A DNA stretch of 64,000 nt from Microcaldota archaeon (GTDB lineage Archaea; Micrarchaeota; Micrarchaeia; Micrarchaeales; CABMGC01): NCBI GenBank assembly GCA_021818995.1, contig JAKASP010000001.1:93381-157380 (forward strand), read 5' to 3'. This document shows positions 59,443 to 64,000 of the stretch, piece by piece; position 1 is the stretch's first letter, and each line of letters begins with the position of its first letter. The position numbers and the translations under genes were made by a program. Under the pieces are notes generated by a model. That model worked only from the letters and a program-made list of their open reading frames with translations, made no database searches and was not told where the DNA came from.

Positions 59443-62103
59443 ATGATAGAGTACTACAAGAAACCATTTAGCAGAGAGGAGAGCCTCGGCTCGCTAAACT
59501 TCTACATACGCGACTGGTTCGAGAAGAGGTACAAGAATCCGACCCCGCCGCAGCTCTACTCGTTCAAGCTTGTGCGCGAGCAGAAGAACCTGCTCATAAC
59601 TGCGCCGACCGGCAGCGGGAAGACATTCTCTGCTTTCATGGCCATACTGAGCGACCTGATGGACATGGCCGAGAAGGGCGCTCTTGAGGAGAAGATCTAC
59701 TGCGTCTACATCTCTCCGCTGCGCGCGCTGAACAACGACATCTACCGCAACCTGAACGAGCCCCTGGACGAGATATACAAGAAGCTGGGGGAGAGCGTCA
59801 AGAAGATAAGCGTGGCGATACGCACAGGAGACACGCCGCAGGCAGAGCGGCAGAAGATGCTCAGGAACCCGCCGAACATCCTTGTCACCACTCCCGAGAG
59901 CCTTGCGATACTGCTCAACGCGCAGAAGTTCTCCGAGAACCTGAAGAGCGTAAAGTACGTGGTCATCGATGAGATACACGAGCTCGCGAACAACAAGCGC
60001 GGAGTGCACCTCTCGCTCTCGCTCGAGAGGCTTGCGGACCTCGCCGGCAGGGACTTCACCCGGGTCGGGCTCGGGGCGACGCTCTATCCGCTGGAGACAG
60101 CCGCCGGGTTTCTTGTTGGCTACGGGGACGACGGCAAGGAGCGCGACTGCTACATAATAGACGCCACGTGGGACAAGAAGATGGACTACACCACAGTGTG
60201 CCCAGTCAGCGACATAGTAAACGCGGCCGACGAGAAGATCGACGAGTCGATATACAAGACGCTTAACGAAATAATAGAGAAGAACAAGACCACGCTCATC
60301 TTCACGAACACGAGGAGCGGCACCGAGCGGGTCATATACAACCTTATGCGCCGGTTCAAGTACGGAGAGGAGAACATAGCCGCACACCACGGCTCGCTCT
60401 CAAGGGAGCTGAGACTCGGAGTGGAGGAGATGCTGAAGAAAGGAAAGCTCAAGTGTGTGGTATCGTCCACGAGCCTCGAGCTGGGAATAGACATAGGGTA
60501 TATAGACAACGTGGTGCAGCTCGGCTCGCCGAAGAGCGTCACGCGTGCGATCCAGCGAATCGGCAGGAGTGGGCACAGGTTCTCTGACGTTGCGCGCGGG
60601 GAGATAGTTGCCATAAACCGCGACGACCTGGTCGAGTGCGCAGTGATGCTCGACTCTGCTAAGAAACGCAGGCTAGACTCGTTCACGATACCGAAGAACG
60701 CGCTGGATGTGCTCGCGCAGCACATTGTCGGCATGGCGCTCATGAAGAAGTGGAAGATCGACGACGCTTTCGCGCTCGTGAGGCGTGCCTACTCCTATCA
60801 CTCGCTCGACAAGAAGGACTTCATGATGCTCATAGAGTACCTGTCAGGCAGCTACGTGGGCCTCGAGAGCAGGCGCGTCTACGCGAAGATATGGTATGAC
60901 GCGAACGAGGCTGTGATAGGGAGGCGGGGCAGGTTGACCAAACTCATCTACTTCCTCAACATAGGCACGATACCGGACGAGGTCTCCGTGGACGTATACC
61001 AGGACAGGAAGCAGATAGGGAGCATACAGGAAGAGTTCCTGTCGAGACTCAAGCCCGGAGACATCTTCGTTCTCGGGGGCAAGCTGTACAAGTTCGACCA
61101 CTCCCGCGAGATGAAGGCGTTTGTCACCGGCACCGAGAGCAAGATCCCGACGATACCGCCGTGGTTCTCCGAGACGCTGCCGCTGACATACGAGCTGGCG
61201 CTAGAGATAGGGAGGTTCAGGCACGAGCTAGCCGACGCGATAGCCAAGGAACTTCGCGGAATCAAGGGCATAAGCAAGCTGCTCAAGGCGCGGAAGTTCA
61301 CCGGAGGCAAGGATGCGGAGGCGATACTCGACGCGATGCCCATGGACAAGAACACGCGCAGCTCGATAACCTCGTACTTCACCGAGCAGCTGCTCTTCGC
61401 GAAGCACGTGCCGAACGACAAGCTTGTGCTGATAGAGAAGACGAGCGACGAGAAGGGCGAGCGCAACTACCTGGTCTTCCACAGCCTCTACGGCAGGCGC
61501 GTGAACGACGCGCTCTCTAGGCTCTTCGCAATAGAGGCGAGCGACATGTTCGAGACCGATGTCGGCCTCATGATAAACGACAACGGTTTCGTGATAGTGA
61601 CCGATGCTGCCCTGAAGATCGGAAAGGAGGACATCTCAAGGCTTGTGTCGAACGTGGCGAACAGCGACGCGGCGCGCATAATAAGGGCCAACGTGAGGCG
61701 CACGGAGATGATGAAACGGAGGTTCAGGCATGCAGCGGTGAGGAGCTTCATGGTCCTAAGGAACTACAAGGGCAAGAAGATAAGCGTGAAGAGGCAGCAG
61801 ATAAACTCCGAACTGGTGCTCAAGGCTGCTGAGGAGATAAGCCCGGACTTCCCGGTCGTGAAGGAGACGTACAGGGAGATAATGGACGACGTTATGGACC
61901 TGCCTCGCGCGAGGGAGATACTGAAGAAGCTCAAGGAAGGAGAGATCGCATACGAGATAATAGAGACGCAAGTCCCTTCGCCTTTCTCGCACGTGATGGT
62001 GACCTTCGGCGAAGCTGACGTGGTCATGATGAAGGACAGACGCAAGCATCTTCGCGAGCTGCACAAGCACGTGATGCAGCAGATAAGCAAGAGGTATGGA
62101 TGA
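59443..62103 (+). CDS. Lhr-like superfamily 2 DNA/RNA helicase
   Basis: 886 residues. Walker A TAPTGSGKT (53-61), DEIHE, GLGATLYP (motif III), IFTNTRSGTE (IV), STSLELGIDIG (V), QRIGRSGHR (VI). After the two RecA domains come a winged helix and an Lhr-core C-terminal region (about 440-886). Archaeal Lhr proteins act in replication-coupled repair. It overlaps the phosphoesterase gene by ATGA at 62100. Confidence 0.93.
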   Translation: MIEYYKKPFSREESLGSLNFYIRDWFEKRYKNPTPPQLYSFKLVREQKNLLITAPTGSGKTFSAFMAILSDLMDMAEKGALEEKIYCVYISPLRALNNDIYRNLNEPLDEIYKKLGESVKKISVAIRTGDTPQAERQKMLRNPPNILVTTPESLAILLNAQKFSENLKSVKYVVIDEIHELANNKRGVHLSLSLERLADLAGRDFTRVGLGATLYPLETAAGFLVGYGDDGKERDCYIIDATWDKKMDYTTVCPVSDIVNAADEKIDESIYKTLNEIIEKNKTTLIFTNTRSGTERVIYNLMRRFKYGEENIAAHHGSLSRELRLGVEEMLKKGKLKCVVSSTSLELGIDIGYIDNVVQLGSPKSVTRAIQRIGRSGHRFSDVARGEIVAINRDDLVECAVMLDSAKKRRLDSFTIPKNALDVLAQHIVGMALMKKWKIDDAFALVRRAYSYHSLDKKDFMMLIEYLSGSYVGLESRRVYAKIWYDANEAVIGRRGRLTKLIYFLNIGTIPDEVSVDVYQDRKQIGSIQEEFLSRLKPGDIFVLGGKLYKFDHSREMKAFVTGTESKIPTIPPWFSETLPLTYELALEIGRFRHELADAIAKELRGIKGISKLLKARKFTGGKDAEAILDAMPMDKNTRSSITSYFTEQLLFAKHVPNDKLVLIEKTSDEKGERNYLVFHSLYGRRVNDALSRLFAIEASDMFETDVGLMINDNGFVIVTDAALKIGKEDISRLVSNVANSDAARIIRANVRRTEMMKRRFRHAAVRSFMVLRNYKGKKISVKRQQINSELVLKAAEEISPDFPVVKETYREIMDDVMDLPRAREILKKLKEGEIAYEIIETQVPSPFSHVMVTFGEADVVMMKDRRKHLRELHKHVMQQISKRYG

Positions 62104-62846
62104 TGAGGCTTACCAGCGACATCGAACTTGCGGACGGCCTGCCTCTCCTCTACATTAAATCTCTTGACGCGATCGTATGCTCGGACCTCCACCTCGGATA
62201 CGAAGGCGTGATGGCCAGCCGCGGGAGCTTCGTGCCCAAGCTCAACTTCAGGAAGATAAAGGAGACTATGATGAAGGCCGCGAAGGCCTTCGGTGCGAAG
62301 ACCGTGATTGTCGTAGGCGACATAAAGAACGAGTTCGCGGATGTGCACGTGGAGGAGTTCAACGAGTTCCGCGAGTTCATAGGCTTTTTGAGGAAGGAGC
62401 TTGGGATAGGCAAGATAATACTGATCAAGGGAAACCACGACAACTTCATAGACAGGTTCAGGCAGGCGCTCGGCTTCGAGATATTCGCGCAGGAGGCGCT
62501 GCTCGGCGACTATCTATTCTTCCACGGCGAGGAACTGCCGAAAAGCAAGGGCGGAAAGACCCTCGTGATGGGCCACCTGCATCCCGCGATAGCGGTGTAC
62601 AACAAGGTTGGCGTGAAGGAGAAGATTAAATGCTTCCTTTACGGACAGACGGCTGACGGAAGAAAGATAATAATCCTGCCTGCCATGAACTATTTTGCAG
62701 AAGGCGTGGACGTGAACCAGGAACATCTCGGGAAGATGGCGCCGATCTTCGACCGCATGCTCGATGTTGACGAGATGAAGGCGCTCTGCCTGGGCGAGGA
62801 CGAGATACTCGATTTCGGCAAGGTAGGAAAGCTGAGAAGCGTGTGA
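62100..62846 (+). CDS. Metallophosphoesterase
   Basis: 248 residues. Metal motifs: CSDLHLGYEG, VGDIKNEF, KGNHDN and MGHLHP. It belongs to the small archaeal calcineurin-like family often coded beside Lhr helicases. Substrate unknown, possibly DNA ends. Translationally coupled to the helicase (ATGA) and to RNase HI downstream. Confidence 0.9.
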   Translation: MMRLTSDIELADGLPLLYIKSLDAIVCSDLHLGYEGVMASRGSFVPKLNFRKIKETMMKAAKAFGAKTVIVVGDIKNEFADVHVEEFNEFREFIGFLRKELGIGKIILIKGNHDNFIDRFRQALGFEIFAQEALLGDYLFFHGEELPKSKGGKTLVMGHLHPAIAVYNKVGVKEKIKCFLYGQTADGRKIIILPAMNYFAEGVDVNQEHLGKMAPIFDRMLDVDEMKALCLGEDEILDFGKVGKLRSV

Positions 62847-62848
62847 CC

Positions 62849-63274
62849 ATGAAGCTCTATGTTTACACAGACGGCGCCTCTCGTGGCAATCCGGGTGAGA
62901 GCGCCTCCGGCTACATGATAATGGACACCTGGCACACGCCGCTCTACAGGCATGTGTTCTACAACGGCAGGTGCACTAACAACGTCGCCGAGTACAAGGC
63001 GATAATCGCCGCGCTCAAGAAGGCGCTCGGGATGGGCAAGGACGGTGTCGAGCTTGTGCTCGCCTCTGACAGCAGGCTGGTCATAAACCAGCTTGCCGGA
63101 AAGTACAAGGTGAAAGACAGGGAGTTGAAGAAGCTGAACGCCGCGGCTAGGTCGCTGCTCAAGAAGTTCCAGAAATACGAGCTGCTGAACGTTCCAAGGG
63201 AGAACAAGCACGTCGCCTCTGTCGACGCCGAGCTCAATTCCTTCCTCGATTCCGAGGTACAAGATAAAGTATAA
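62849..63274 (+). CDS. rnhA: Ribonuclease HI
   Basis: 141 residues from ATG 62849 (GTG 62843 overlaps the phosphoesterase stop). YTDGASRGNPG with catalytic Asp8, EYKAII with the Glu, and ASDSRLVINQ with the third Asp. Archaeal-bacterial type HI without a hybrid-binding domain. It removes RNA from RNA-DNA hybrids, as fits a helicase-nuclease operon. The TATA box of the next gene overlaps its stop. Confidence 0.92.
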   Translation: MKLYVYTDGASRGNPGESASGYMIMDTWHTPLYRHVFYNGRCTNNVAEYKAIIAALKKALGMGKDGVELVLASDSRLVINQLAGKYKVKDRELKKLNAAARSLLKKFQKYELLNVPRENKHVASVDAELNSFLDSEVQDKV

Positions 63275-63313
63275 ATACTCGGGAAAACAACAGGTTGTTG
63301 CACAGTGTTGTAA

Positions 63314-64000
63314 ATGGCGAGCAGCAAGGGGAAACCGGTCAATACGCCTCCAGCAGACGCGAAGGAGGTCTACGACCAAGCCGGCAAGCTCTTCGAAGAG
63401 AACAAGTTCGACGAAGCGATAGCTCTGTACACACAGGCAATTGAGAAGTATCCCGATTATTCGAGCGCGTACTTCAACCGCGCACTCTCGTACGCGCTGC
63501 AGAGCGAATATGAGAAGGCGACGAACGACGCGATGAAGGTCATGGAACTGGAGCCGAACGCTCCGGATGCACCTTACGTGATGGGCGTCATAAGCGAGTA
63601 TCAGCAGGACATGGACGGCGCTAAGGAGTGGTACGAGAAATCATTGAAGAACAACCCAGAGTACGCTCAGGCGAAGGACAGGCTGAAGATGCTCAAGGAG
63701 AAGATGAAGGGCGCACAGCCGGGCCTGAAGGCCAAGGGCGAGGAGGTCACGCAGACCGTGGTCGAGGAGGGCCAGATAAAGAAGGTGGCGTGGTTCACCT
63801 CCGACATTACCTTCAAGGACATAGTGGGCATGGAGAAACAGAAGCAGCTGATACACGACAACATAATACTTGCGATAACTAAACCGCAGCTGCTCCAGGC
63901 ATACGGCAAGAAGCTAGGCCTGGGAGTCATCTTCTACGGCCCGCCTGGAAACGGAAAGACGCTGCTGGTGCGCGCCATAGCGGGCGAGACCAAGGCCAAG
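63314..64000 (+). CDS. TPR-AAA+ ATPase fusion, cut by the window end
   Basis: 229 codons are visible from ATG 63314. TPR repeats run from about 15 to 125 (YDQAGKLFEENKFDEAIALYTQAIEKYPDY, then a second and a third unit). The AAA+ domain starts around FKDIVGMEKQKQLIHDNIILAITKPQLL, with Walker A YGPPGNGKT at about 212-220, of the classic Cdc48/Vps4-like clade. The rest is beyond 64000. TATA-like AGTATAAATAC is at 63269-63279. Confidence 0.85.
   Translation, partial: MASSKGKPVNTPPADAKEVYDQAGKLFEENKFDEAIALYTQAIEKYPDYSSAYFNRALSYALQSEYEKATNDAMKVMELEPNAPDAPYVMGVISEYQQDMDGAKEWYEKSLKNNPEYAQAKDRLKMLKEKMKGAQPGLKAKGEEVTQTVVEEGQIKKVAWFTSDITFKDIVGMEKQKQLIHDNIILAITKPQLLQAYGKKLGLGVIFYGPPGNGKTLLVRAIAGETKAK

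Overview
The window is archaeal chromosomal DNA. The marks are archaeal information-processing genes (Rpo7, Spt4, eukaryote-type ProRS and GluRS, class I CCA-adding enzyme, archaeal Trm1, RtcB, fibrillarin, NreA, Lhr-like helicase), a tRNA-Trp gene with an intron, box C/D guide RNA, TATA-box promoters and leaderless or short-leader genes. Tight overlaps (ATGA junctions), many small membrane-anchored Thr/Ser/Asn-rich surface proteins, and a 2-oxoacid dehydrogenase complex beside quinone genes fit a small-genome DPANN archaeon, most likely of the Micrarchaeota/ARMAN type. That lineage is an inference and was not tested.

Layout. 1-2,072 is an AT-rich end of a probable integrated element: a cut-off membrane-protein gene, a dense cluster of perfect palindromes (185-407), a complete tyrosine recombinase and two small membrane proteins, abutting the 3' end of tRNA-Trp. 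The tRNA-Trp intron carries box C/D-like elements and a guide that by the N+5 rule points at C34. 2,249-21,832 is core genome: HAD phosphatase, ProRS, a canonical C/D box sRNA, two transporter/secreted genes, tRNA-Gln, AlaX, IscU, UppP, PIN, Rpo7-Spt4, FKBP, GluRS, DRG GTPase, MinD, a small bacterial-looking set (CspA, AHSA1, DUF4287, TspO, DUF1801), tRNA-Pro and NreA.

22,058-27,677 is an AT-rich defence island: C5 DNA methyltransferase, DUF3883 restriction endonuclease, second C5 methyltransferase and Vsr mismatch nuclease, then a HEPN protein and a DUF262 protein. The first methyltransferase and the endonuclease lie in one reading frame, separated by a single TGA, with no usual start codon where the endonuclease should begin.

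27,876-40,443 is a metabolic block. It has lipoyl synthase, a split lipoate ligase (LplB-DUF1801-LplA), a Rieske protein and the complete E1alpha-E1beta-E2-E3 2-oxoacid dehydrogenase operon, followed by a polyprenyl diphosphate synthase convergent with a UbiA/MenA-type prenyltransferase, a CPBP protease and a UbiE/MenG-type methyltransferase.

40,489-53,809 is again core: tRNA-Ala, a TIM-barrel protein, CCA enzyme, AK6, Trm1, a double Lrp-type regulator sharing a 14-bp motif with the promoter of a neighbouring EamA transporter, carbamate kinase, a C39-like protein, tRNA-Leu, RtcB and fibrillarin. 54,359-58,904 holds a soluble PAS histidine kinase and a response regulator with a winged-helix, a receiver and a degenerate GGDEF domain, which is unusual for an archaeon. 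The window ends with an Lhr-like helicase, a phosphoesterase, RNase HI and the start of a TPR-AAA+ fusion ATPase.
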